A stretch of DNA of 64,000 bases from Hymenobacter mucosus (GTDB taxonomy: Bacteria > Bacteroidota > Bacteroidia > Cytophagales > Hymenobacteraceae), in the NCBI RefSeq assembly GCF_900188255.1, contig NZ_FZNS01000004.1, forward strand, positions 558,001 through 622,000, read 5' to 3'. This document shows, piece by piece, positions 17,118 through 24,675 of this stretch (position 1 is its first letter; each line of letters begins with the position of its first letter). The translations under genes were made by a program, and so were the position numbers. Under the pieces are notes generated by a model. The model was not told the origin of the DNA and did no database searches. It worked only from the letters and a program-made list of their open reading frames with translations.

Positions 17118-17396
17118 CTAGAGAGTACCAGCGCCTTCCATGGAAGCCAAGCTTTCTTCGGCGGCGGTAGCATCGGTAGTGACCTTGGGAGGCGTTGCGA
17201 TAGTGCTTTTCCGGCGCTGTCCCAGGTAGCCAAGGCCCACGGCCACTAGCGCGGCACCACCCAGCACTTTCTGGGCAGTAGTAAGCTTGGCTAGGCCAGT
17301 ACCCTTACCTATTTTTTTCAGCGACTTGGAAGCGCCACCCAGCAGGGTGTTCTTACCGGTCTTCTTTTTCTTGTCCTTGATTTTATTCTTTTTCAT
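17118..17396 (-). CDS. Small basic single-span membrane protein, paralogue of the next gene
   Basis: 92 aa. The first 45 residues are very basic (KKNKIKDKKKKTGK), then AKLTTAQKVLGGAALVAVGLGYLGQRRKS gives one short membrane span, followed by a Thr/Ala-rich acidic tail. The core AKL-T-QK--GG--L-A-GL-YL-QRR is shared with the protein at 17481-17897, so the two arose by duplication. Small proteins of this type are common in Hymenobacter-like genomes; function unknown. The basic N-terminus could lie against nucleic acid or membrane phospholipid. Confidence 0.6.
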   Translation of the reverse strand: MKKNKIKDKKKKTGKNTLLGGASKSLKKIGKGTGLAKLTTAQKVLGGAALVAVGLGYLGQRRKSTIATPPKVTTDATAAEESLASMEGAGTL

Positions 17397-17480
17397 GACG
17401 CATCTTAAAAGGTGAGAATAAGGGAGTGGGAAGGTGGGCAGGTTACTGCCGAGGCATAGTCTACCTAGGCAGTAGAAGTA

Positions 17481-17897
17481 TTACGTAAGCTCATCGGTAC
17501 TTGGTGCAGCTTTTTTGCTGGCAGTGCTCCGGGCCTTGGCAGTTTTCGGATGATGCTTGTGGCCGTGGCTTTTCCGGGGCGCGTCTTCCGGTGCGGGCAC
17601 CGCCTCGGGCTCCTCCGCTTCGGTAGCCGACGTATTCTTGGCTTCTAGCAAGCGGGCCAAGTCAAACGCAGGGGCGGAGCGGGGCGATTCATCGTCATCT
17701 CGGCGCTGATCCAGGTAAATGAGGCCGGCCGCCAACAACGTCAGGCCGCCCACTAGCTTTTGCCCAGTGCTCAGCTTAGCAATTTCGTTGGTCACCTTCC
17801 GAAATTTCTTGATGGACAGGACTGCGGCATCCAGAACATCTTCCGACACGGCATCCTTGCCTTTCTTCTTGTGCTTTTTCTTTTTGTGCTTGGCCAT
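17481..17897 (-). CDS. Small basic single-span membrane protein
   Basis: 138 aa. It begins MAKHKKKKHKKKGKD, then a helix (VLDAAVLSIKKFRKVTNEI) and the span AKLSTGQKLVGGLTLLAAGLIYLDQRR, which is the duplicated core also present in the 17118-17396 protein. The C-terminal half is low-complexity, with Pro, Glu, His and a Lys/Ala/Ser-rich histone-H1-like stretch (KTAKARSTASKKAA). Eighty-four bp separate the two paralogues on the same strand, so they may share a transcript. No known family is recognised. Confidence 0.6.
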   Translation of the reverse strand: MAKHKKKKHKKKGKDAVSEDVLDAAVLSIKKFRKVTNEIAKLSTGQKLVGGLTLLAAGLIYLDQRRDDDESPRSAPAFDLARLLEAKNTSATEAEEPEAVPAPEDAPRKSHGHKHHPKTAKARSTASKKAAPSTDELT

Positions 17898-18360
17898 AGG
17901 AGTGCAGAAGCAGGTAGTAGGGCGGGAAACAGCGGGCCAAACCGGCCAACAGAAGTGCTGCCACCGTAGCCCGCGGACTAGGTATTCGCAACGCCCGCCC
18001 TCAAGGTTTCCATAAATCCATGATGTTCAGCCTACTGTACAGCTTACGGAGAGGCAGACACCCCACCTACCCTTCAGCCCAGCTACACTACTTGGCTATG
18101 AACCACAGATCAGGATAAGCAGGGCGGCTCCTGCTGTTCCTACCCCCTGGCTTGGGGCGAAGCATAGCCGGCAGAGGCGCTAGCAGCTAGCCCCTGGAAA
18201 GCAAAGTATTGAAACGCGGGTAGTAGCACGAAACGGCGTGAAAGCACTAGGCACCTTACCGTAGATACTTACTAAAACACGACGCTAAAACTAACATCAG
18301 CAGAATGGCAGCAGAAGAAAAATGCTAGCTTGAGGCTTCATGTATTCTATTTCAATACTT
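17898..18360. other. Intergenic region, nothing recognised
   Basis: 463 bp between the divergent small membrane-protein gene and the SUFU gene. It must hold both promoters. I see no RNA gene, no strong hairpin and only open frames below 35 codons. The left edge of the accessory stretch probably lies in or near here. Confidence 0.5.
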
Positions 18361-19122
18361 ATGTCGGAGCAAGACCCAGAATTTGAAACAACGGGCAGCG
18401 GAGCGCCTATTTACCGCTACGAAGACGTAGAGCCAGAACCATTCAGCTTGGCCGCCGGCGACGAGGAAGCCATTGCGGCTATTTCCGCCCACATTGAGCA
18501 GCACGTGGGCCCAATCAGCTCAGTATTTCACGAAATCGTTTCTGATAAGGTACACATAGATGTACACATTGTAGCGCCCAACAAGGACTTCCCCTTCTAC
18601 ACCCTGGTTACGTCGGGCATGAGCGACTTGGCCATGATGGTACCGGAAGGCGCAGAGGATGTCCGCTATGCCGAGCTGTGCGTGCTACTACCCAGCACTT
18701 GGCCTATGCCGGACGTTGGACAACTTGGTAGCACCTTCGAGAATGAGGACGCCTACTGGCCCATTGGCTGGATGAAATTTATTGCCCGGTTTCCGCACGA
18801 GTATCGCACCTGGCTGGGCTCCGGCCACACCATCCCCAATGGCGAAAACGCTGCCCCCTTCGCCTCCAACACCAAGCTGGGCTGCATGATGTTACTACCG
18901 TCTCTGAGCCTGCCCGGTGAGTTTCACGAGCTGAAAATAAGCGAGGAGAAAACCATTTACTTCTACTCCCTCTACGCCATTTACAAGGAGGAAATGCACC
19001 TGAAGATGAACAAAGGTGTGGAGGCCCTGCTAGAGAAGTTTGATGAACAGGGCATTTCCGATGTGCTGGATATCACTCGCCCCAACGTGGCGAAGAAGAA
19101 GGGCTTCCTAGGCTTGTGGTAA
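18361..19122 (+). CDS. Suppressor-of-fused (SUFU) domain protein
   Basis: 253 aa from ATG 18361 (MSEQDPEF). The order of segments AIAAISAHIEQHVGPISSVFHEIVSDKVHIDVHIVAP, FPFYTLVTSGMSDLAMMVPEGAED, YAELCVLLPSTWP and GWMKFIARFPHEYRTWLGSGHTIPNGE is characteristic of bacterial SUFU-domain proteins. In bacteria this domain is known as an immunity-protein fold of polymorphic-toxin loci and also occurs alone; its job here is open. G+C is somewhat below the neighbours. A degraded gene fragment follows directly after its stop codon. Confidence 0.85.
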   Translation: MSEQDPEFETTGSGAPIYRYEDVEPEPFSLAAGDEEAIAAISAHIEQHVGPISSVFHEIVSDKVHIDVHIVAPNKDFPFYTLVTSGMSDLAMMVPEGAEDVRYAELCVLLPSTWPMPDVGQLGSTFENEDAYWPIGWMKFIARFPHEYRTWLGSGHTIPNGENAAPFASNTKLGCMMLLPSLSLPGEFHELKISEEKTIYFYSLYAIYKEEMHLKMNKGVEALLEKFDEQGISDVLDITRPNVAKKKGFLGLW

Positions 19123-19123
19123 G

Positions 19124-19503
19124 CAGCAAGGTAGAAGTGCGGGCGGCCTCTACCACGTCCGCACCGGCAGCTACGAGGCCATTAAGAACAAGCTCATCGA
19201 AACCATGAAGGCTGGCGGGGGCGACGCGCCCGACCTCATCCTGATTGCCGACAACTACACCTTCCCCGCGACACCAAGCTCCTCAAAAACACCACGGCCC
19301 ACGTCCGCATTATCCTCTGCGGGGTCCACGACTATAGCAACCCCAAGTACCTCGCCCTAGCCTGCCAACACGGCTTCTCCCTGCACACCATCGAAGGCGA
19401 CATTGAGAACCTAAGCAAGCTACTGGAAGGCGAAACCATCACCATCCAAGGCCAGCAGTACCAAGTGACGAAGGACGGGTTTAAACTGGTACAGAAGACG
19501 TAA
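19124..19503 (+). pseudogene. Frameshifted remnant of a gene (VWA-like C-terminal half)
   Basis: No start codon in a usable position and no intact frame, yet the translation is protein-like in two frames. Frame one gives TGSYEAIKNKLIETMKAGG then APDLILIADNYTFP; near 19261-19275 the sense continues in another frame with DTKLLKNTTAHVRIILCG, HDYSNPKYLALACQHGFSLH and ends KDGFKLVQKT at a TAA. The alternation of LILIADNY and VRIILCGV with a final SLHTIEGDIENLSKLL recalls the second half of a von Willebrand A or similar Rossmann-type domain, but this is tentative. The N-terminal half is gone and the SUFU gene abuts it. Confidence 0.6.
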
Positions 19504-19575
19504 GCGACTCCAACGTTCGCATCAAAGACAAGTCATACAGCAACATAAATTAACTAAAAACCAAGAGATCTAGCC

Positions 19576-20652
19576 ATGGAAATAACCATAGACGAGAAAT
19601 TAGAAGAAGTAAATACTTTAATATCCGAAGGAAGGTCTCCTTCCGTAACAGTAAGAGAACTTTTAAGTTGGGTTTTAGCAGAAAGAAGAGGATACGTGGT
19701 AGTAACCCTAATAAGATTAAAATTAAAAAGGCATAACCTTATTACTTTACCAGACTTTGAATCAGCTTATCTTGACTCCGAAATAGAATTTGTCCATCAC
19801 ACATATACAGATGATGAAACAAGCCAAGATACCTCAGACACAGTTCCAGAAACAGATAACGACGCTGATCAACCAGATATTTCTGAACCTGTGGCACTAG
19901 GACGCTATTCAAAAATAGAGCCTGCTTACAAAATTAGCCGACTGGAAGCCGCAAATCGCTCTCCAGTTTATGTTTCTCCAGATTCGGATTTGGAGCATGC
20001 TATAACTATAATGTTAGCAAATAGATTTTCCCAACTTCCTGTTATGACTAACGAAAGAGAAGTGAAAGGAATTATAAGCTGGGCATCTATTGGAAGCAGA
20101 ATGGCATTAGGAAAAAGAGATTCATTAGTAAGGGAATTTATGGAGCCACATCAGGAGATGCGGCATAATGACTCTATTATTTCAGCAATAAACATTGTTA
20201 ATCAACATGATTACGTACTAGTAAGAAAAGATGACAAAAGAATATCCGGCATAGTAACAGCTAGTGATTTAAATTTTCAATTTCAACAAATTTCTGAATC
20301 TTTTATGTTATTAAGCGAGATTGAAAATTATATAAGACGACTATTAGAACCAAAATTCAATGTAGAGTTACTTAATACAGCAAAGGACCCTAATGATACA
20401 GAAAGAACAATAGAATCAGTTTCAGACTTAACATTTGGTGAATATATCAGATTACTAGAAAATCCAGAGAGATGGAACATGCTTAATTTAGCTATATCAC
20501 GTAAAATATTTTGCGAAAAAATAGACCAAACTCGTAAGATTCGAAATGATGTAATGCATTTCGACCCTGATGGAATACGTCCAGAAGACCTTAAATCATT
20601 ACATGATTTTTCAATTTTTTTACAAAAGCTTCATAGCTTCAATTTGATATAA
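19576..20652 (+). CDS. CBS-pair protein with C-terminal HEPN-like domain, AT-rich and probably acquired
   Basis: 358 aa. Residues ~1-75 form an N-terminal domain (VRELLSWVLAERRGYVVVTLIRLKL, LPDFESAYLDSEIEF) seen in front of CBS domains in some accessory-gene proteins. An acidic linker spans 77-105. Two CBS domains follow (~115-175, ~182-235; VYVSPDSDLEHAITIM, SGIVTASDL), which usually bind adenine nucleotides. The C-terminal ~110 residues are helical and contain RNDVMH at 323-328, the Rx4H signature of HEPN domains, many of which are RNases in toxin and defence systems. G+C is about one third by eye against ~60% around, with AGA and ATA codons frequent: clear sign of transfer. Function is inferred. 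Confidence 0.75.
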   Translation: MEITIDEKLEEVNTLISEGRSPSVTVRELLSWVLAERRGYVVVTLIRLKLKRHNLITLPDFESAYLDSEIEFVHHTYTDDETSQDTSDTVPETDNDADQPDISEPVALGRYSKIEPAYKISRLEAANRSPVYVSPDSDLEHAITIMLANRFSQLPVMTNEREVKGIISWASIGSRMALGKRDSLVREFMEPHQEMRHNDSIISAINIVNQHDYVLVRKDDKRISGIVTASDLNFQFQQISESFMLLSEIENYIRRLLEPKFNVELLNTAKDPNDTERTIESVSDLTFGEYIRLLENPERWNMLNLAISRKIFCEKIDQTRKIRNDVMHFDPDGIRPEDLKSLHDFSIFLQKLHSFNLI

Positions 20653-20657
20653 AGCCA

Positions 20658-20692
20658 AAAGCGGCTGGCGCTATAGTAGCCCCAGCCGCTTT
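20658..20692. terminator. Bidirectional terminator between CBS-HEPN gene and lpdA
   Basis: AAAGCGGCTGG pairs with CCAGCCGCTTT over 11 bp with a 13-nt loop, followed on the plus strand by TTTCGTTTT. Its G+C-rich stem is of host type and marks the right edge of the AT-rich gene. Confidence 0.75.
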
Positions 20693-20717
20693 CGTTTTAC
20701 CTCCTTTTGGCGCAGAA

Positions 20718-22124
20718 TTACATGTGAATCGCGCGGTTCTCAGTAGCGGCGAGGCAGGCTTCCTTCATGGCTTCGGCGTAGGTGGGGTGAGCGTGGCTCA
20801 TGCGGGCTACGTCTTCAGCAGAAGCGCGGAACTCCATGGCCGTTACGGCTTCAGCAATTAGGTCAGCGATGCGGGGGCCGATCATGTGCACGCCCAGGAT
20901 TTCGTCGGTTTCCTTGTCGGCCAGCACTTTCACGAAGCCGTCGAGGTCCATGGAGGCGCGGGCACGGCCCGAGGCGCGGAAAGGGAACGAGCCGGTTTTG
21001 TAGGCCTTGCCCTGCTCCTTGAGCTGCTCTTCGGTGTAGCCTACCCCCGCCACTTCCGGCCAGGTGTACACCACGCCGGGGATGAGCAAGTAGTTTACGT
21101 GCGGCTTCTGGCCCGCAATGGTTTCGGCCACGAACACGCCTTCTTCCTCGGCCTTGTGGGCCAGCATAGCCCCGCGAATCACGTCGCCGATGGCGTAGAT
21201 GCCGGGCACGTTGGTTTGCAGGTGCTCATCTACCTTAATGCGGCCGCGCTCTTCCATGGCTACGCCGGCCGCTTCCAGGTTCAGGCCCGCAGTGTAGGGC
21301 ACGCGGCCCACGGCCACCAGGCAGTAGTCGCCTTCAAACTTCACTTCCTCACCTTTCGGGTTGGTAGCGGTTACGGTCACGGCGTCGCCCTCGCGGGTAG
21401 CGCCGGTTACTTTGTGACTCAGGAAAAACTCGATGCCGATTTTACCCAGGATGCGCTTCAACTCCTTGCCGAGGGCGCGGTCCATGGTTGGGATGAGGGA
21501 GTCCAGGAACTCAATTACGGATACTTTCGCGCCGAGGCGGGCGTACACGGAAGCCATTTCCAGCCCGATTACGCCACCACCAATCACAATCATGTGCTTG
21601 GGCACTTCGCGGATGTTCAGGGCCTCAGTGCTGGTGATGATGCGCTCCTTGTCCTGGGCAATGAAGGGCAGCACCGTGGGCTTGGAGCCGGTAGCAATGA
21701 TGACGTTTTTGGTTTCAATCTGCTGGGCCTCGCCGCCCGCCGTGGGCGCGATGCTGATGTGATTCTTATCCACGAACGAACCCACGCCATGCAAGACGTC
21801 GATTTTGTTCTTCTTCATCAGGAACTGAATGCCGTCGGTGTTGGCCTTCACCACCCCGTTTTTACGGTCGATGAGCTGGTTCATGTTGATCTGCAAGTCG
21901 CTCAGCTCAATGCCGTGCTCCTTGAAGGTGGTGTGGGCATTGTGGTAATGCTCCGTAGAATCGAGCAGGGCCTTGCTGGGAATGCAGCCCACGTTGAGGC
22001 AGGTGCCGCCCAGGGTGTCGTACTTCTCGATGAGGGCCGTTTTGAGGCCGAGCTGGGAGCAGCGGATGGCCGCTACATAACCGCCCGGGCCGGAGCCGAT
22101 GACGGTAACGTCGTATTGGTTCAT
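20718..22124 (-). CDS. lpdA: Dihydrolipoyl dehydrogenase (E3)
   Basis: 468 aa, full family length. N-terminal FAD site GSGPGGYVAAIR, redox-active disulphide GGTCLNVGCIPSK (Cys pair), NAD site VIGGGVIGLEMA, second FAD motif YAIGDVIRG and the C-terminal dimer-face HAHPTYAEAMKEA with the catalytic His-Glu pair. It re-oxidises dihydrolipoamide in 2-oxo acid dehydrogenase complexes and in glycine cleavage, in the cytoplasm. No E1 or E2 gene is adjacent, so it is probably the shared housekeeping E3. Confidence 0.97.
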   Translation of the reverse strand: MNQYDVTVIGSGPGGYVAAIRCSQLGLKTALIEKYDTLGGTCLNVGCIPSKALLDSTEHYHNAHTTFKEHGIELSDLQINMNQLIDRKNGVVKANTDGIQFLMKKNKIDVLHGVGSFVDKNHISIAPTAGGEAQQIETKNVIIATGSKPTVLPFIAQDKERIITSTEALNIREVPKHMIVIGGGVIGLEMASVYARLGAKVSVIEFLDSLIPTMDRALGKELKRILGKIGIEFFLSHKVTGATREGDAVTVTATNPKGEEVKFEGDYCLVAVGRVPYTAGLNLEAAGVAMEERGRIKVDEHLQTNVPGIYAIGDVIRGAMLAHKAEEEGVFVAETIAGQKPHVNYLLIPGVVYTWPEVAGVGYTEEQLKEQGKAYKTGSFPFRASGRARASMDLDGFVKVLADKETDEILGVHMIGPRIADLIAEAVTAMEFRASAEDVARMSHAHPTYAEAMKEACLAATENRAIHM

Positions 22125-22158
22125 AGTCAGCGGATGAATTCGTTGAAATCAACGGGCG

Positions 22159-22166
22159 CGAAGGTA
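22159..22166 (-). promoter_or_regulatory. Possible -7 element TACCTTCG of lpdA
   Basis: Read on the minus strand the octamer is TACCTTCG, one base off TAnnTTTG, 35 bp before the lpdA start. A clear -33 element is not visible. Confidence 0.3.
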
Positions 22167-22352
22167 CGCAAGGGGAAGTTGTGAGGTCGGGAAATTGTGT
22201 AGGCCAGTGGCGGCGCGGGTCCTGGCGGGGCCGTTGCTACCAATAACCATTGGGCAAGCGAGTGGTTATTTTCTTCGAGTAAGCCCGAAAAAGCCCAATT
22301 TGCAGCCGCCACAACGGCACCTGACGCCTTTGTCAACCCTGACCCCTTCCGC

Positions 22353-23003
22353 ATGAAAGCCTTTCTTTTCGACCTCAACGGCACCATGATTCACGACATG
22401 GACTACCACACCAGCGCCTGGCAGCACGTGTTCAACAACGAGCTAGGCGGCAATTTTAGCTGGGAGGAAGTGAAGCCGCAGATGTACGGCAAAAACCAGG
22501 AGGTACTAGTGCGCATGTTTGGCCCCGACCGCTTTACCACCCAGGAGATGGACGAGCTTTCCTTGCGCAAGGAGCAGCGCTACCAGGATGAGTTTCGGCC
22601 CCACCTGCAGTTGCTGCCGGGGCTGCTAGATTTTCTGGTGCAGGCCCACCAGCGCGGTATCGCCTTGGCCATTGGCTCGGCGGCCATTCCCTTCAATATC
22701 GACTTCGTGCTGGACGGGCTCGATATTCGGCGCTACTTCTCGGCCATCGTCAGTGCCGACGATGTGAAGCTCAGCAAGCCTCACCCCGAAACCTTTCTGA
22801 AAGCAGCTGAAAAGCTGGGCGTGGCCCCTACCGACTGCCTGGTGTTTGAGGACGTACCCAAGGGTGCCGAAGCCGCCCAAAACGCCGGCATGAACACGGT
22901 AATTCTTACCACTACTCACACGCCCGCTGAGTTTGCCCACTTACCCAACGTGCTGCACTTCGCCCCCGATTTCACTGACTCGTTCATGCAGAATCTGCTG
23001 TAG
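22353..23003 (+). CDS. HAD-superfamily phosphatase / beta-phosphoglucomutase-like
   Basis: 216 aa. HAD motif I is FDLNGTMIHD (nucleophile Asp, but with N in place of the usual second-position M and D of FDMDGT: the acid-base Asp is replaced by Asn, DLN). Motif II is IGSAAI, motif III KLSKPHPETF, motif IV FEDVPKGAEAA. The cap between residues 15 and 85 is helical as in beta-phosphoglucomutase-like members. The loss of the second Asp of DxD is a feature of a subset of HAD phosphatases and would lower acid-base catalysis. Substrate unknown. The gene diverges from lpdA. Confidence 0.85.
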   Translation: MKAFLFDLNGTMIHDMDYHTSAWQHVFNNELGGNFSWEEVKPQMYGKNQEVLVRMFGPDRFTTQEMDELSLRKEQRYQDEFRPHLQLLPGLLDFLVQAHQRGIALAIGSAAIPFNIDFVLDGLDIRRYFSAIVSADDVKLSKPHPETFLKAAEKLGVAPTDCLVFEDVPKGAEAAQNAGMNTVILTTTHTPAEFAHLPNVLHFAPDFTDSFMQNLL

Positions 23004-23054
23004 CAGGAGATTAGGCTGCCTATTGGTGCTGCCGCCTGCTTACCCCACACAACA

Positions 23055-23104
23055 CACCACCCTGGTCTGCTCAATGCACGCGCGCTGAGCAAACCGGGGT
23101 GGTG
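23055..23104. terminator. Hairpin between convergent HAD and glycine-zipper genes
   Basis: CACCACCCTGGT-TGCTCA pairs with TGAGCA-ACCGGGGTGGTG, 18 of 19 positions including one G-T pair, with a 12-nt loop. It can serve both convergent genes. Confidence 0.65.
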
Positions 23105-23132
23105 CGTTGAAGCATGTGCTCCTAAGAGTGTT

Positions 23133-23372
23133 CTATTGGTTGCGGCGGCGCTCCTCGCGCTCCGCTTTTTTCTTGTCGCGCTGGTTGCCAATTACGGCCC
23201 CGCCCACGGCCCCAGCCGTGCCACCTAAAATGGCGCCGCCGGTACCGCCCACGGCGCCACCAAGTACGGCGCCACCCGCTCCGCCAATGGCGGCTCCGGT
23301 GCCTTTGCTAGTGCTACAATCGGTGAAGAAGAAGCAGGCCGCAGCCACGAAAGCAAAACGTAAAGTTCTCAT
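23133..23372 (-). CDS. Glycine-zipper lipoprotein-like small protein
   Basis: 79 aa from ATG 23372. A hydrophobic leader runs to a cysteine (FFFTDC), a non-standard lipobox. The middle is a run of Gly/Ala repeats (GGAGGAVLGGAVGGTGGAILGG and so on) of the glycine-zipper type, which packs helices in membranes, and the end is very charged (KKKAEREERRRNQ). Such proteins are common outer-membrane or envelope components of unknown function. Encoded alone and convergent with the HAD gene. Confidence 0.65.
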   Translation of the reverse strand: MRTLRFAFVAAACFFFTDCSTSKGTGAAIGGAGGAVLGGAVGGTGGAILGGTAGAVGGAVIGNQRDKKKAEREERRRNQ

Positions 23373-23632
23373 TGTCTGACTGTTTTTAACGTAAGCAAAC
23401 ACCCTTCTGCAGGAAAGGGATACCCTCGTTCAACGGGTAGTAGCACTGGTGAGTTGGAAAAAACAAAATTCTACTCCGCTGAGCCCGGCTCTTTCCTCTG
23501 CTACCTGTAAGGCTTACGCACGGCCAGGCGGGTAAGGCCAGCACATTTTCTGGTGCATGCAGTAGGATGCGCAACCATTTGCCAGTAATCTGCTTATTAC
23601 TGCCGTATTCCACTTCTACTCCCCTCCCAACG

Positions 23633-24511
23633 ATGGCAACCACCGGCAGAAGAATATTCCAGGTTATTGATGGCAATAAGAAGTTTGTTGGCGACGGCTT
23701 TGACGTGACCAGCCCCATGCCAGGGCCGCGCATCCGCCAGCTTAGCCCCTTCCTGCTCATCGACCACACGGGCCCCATGCCAGTAGCGCCCACCGAGGCG
23801 CCGCTGGGTACTCCGCCCCACCCCCACCGCGGCTTCGAAACCGTGACGGTCGTGTACGAGGGCTACCTGGCCCACCGCGACACGGCCGGCCATACCGGTG
23901 CCCTGGGACCCGGCGACGTGCAGTGGATGACGGCCGGCGCGGGCCTGCTCCACGAGGAACGCCACGAGCGAGAATTTGCCCGCCGGGGCGGCACTCTGGA
24001 ACTGTTGCAGCTGTGGGTAAACGTGCCCGCCCGCGACAAACTGGCCCCGCCCCGCTACCAGAACATTCGCGCCGAAGCCATTCCGGAGGTACTCACGGCC
24101 GATGGCCGGGGCCGCATTCGGGTAGTGTCGGGTAGCTACGAGGGGGTAGCAGGCCCAGCGGCTACCTTCTCTCCCATCAACCTGCTCGACGTGCACCTGC
24201 CCGCCGGCACCGCCACCACCCTGCACCTACCCGCCGACTACAACGTGGGCATCTATGTGGTGAAAGGCAGCATTACACTACACGGAAACCGCTCGGCGGC
24301 CACCAAACAGCTGGTAGTATTTGGCTGGGACGCTCCCGAGCTGCACCTCACCGCCACCGAAGACACCGTGCTGGTCGTGCTGGCCGGGGAGCCCATTGAA
24401 GAACCCCTAGCCACCTACGGCCCCTTCGTGATGAACACCAACCGGGAGCTAGTACAGGCCATTGCCGACTTTGAAAGCGGTGGCATGGGCACGTTTCCCG
24501 AGGATGAATAA
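23633..24511 (+). CDS. Pirin family protein
   Basis: 292 aa from ATG 23633. The N-terminal cupin carries the iron-ligand set of pirins: PHPHRGFETVT with two or three His and a Glu/His further on at LHEERHE. Motif GPGDVQWMTAGAGLLHEE is diagnostic. The C-terminal cupin ends at GPFVMNTNRELVQAI. Bacterial pirins are metal-binding cupins; a few have quercetin 2,3-dioxygenase activity, others modulate enzymes. Substrate here is not known. Confidence 0.93.
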   Translation: MATTGRRIFQVIDGNKKFVGDGFDVTSPMPGPRIRQLSPFLLIDHTGPMPVAPTEAPLGTPPHPHRGFETVTVVYEGYLAHRDTAGHTGALGPGDVQWMTAGAGLLHEERHEREFARRGGTLELLQLWVNVPARDKLAPPRYQNIRAEAIPEVLTADGRGRIRVVSGSYEGVAGPAATFSPINLLDVHLPAGTATTLHLPADYNVGIYVVKGSITLHGNRSAATKQLVVFGWDAPELHLTATEDTVLVVLAGEPIEEPLATYGPFVMNTNRELVQAIADFESGGMGTFPEDE

Positions 24512-24627
24512 ACCCGCAGCTGGCAACAGCCTCTGTAACCTAAACCTACTACTGCGGCTTACGCCGCTTGCCCCCTTTCATCAGAAATCCGCAAGGTCAA
24601 GCATAACCTAAGTTCTCGTCTGGAAGT

Positions 24628-24661
24628 AAGGTAAACCGCCTATAACAAGAGGTTTTACCTT
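24628..24661 (+). promoter_or_regulatory. Stem-loop just upstream of the sugar dehydrogenase start
   Basis: AAGGTAAA-CC pairs with GG-TTTTACCTT around an A/T-rich loop, ending 14 bp before the ATG at 24676. With one bulged base about ten pairs form. It would cover the translation start region or act as an operator dyad. Confidence 0.35.
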
Positions 24662-24675
24662 GAAATTTTACTTGG

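Noticed and set aside
20886..22184. 432-codon open frame on the plus strand across lpdA
   Set aside because: Antisense shadow of a clear dihydrolipoyl dehydrogenase gene; its His/Gly/Ala/Val-rich translation has no family resemblance and comes from codon bias of a GC-rich gene.
22127..22387. 86-codon minus-strand frame between lpdA and the HAD gene
   Set aside because: Overlaps the start of both divergent genes and their promoters; no protein features.
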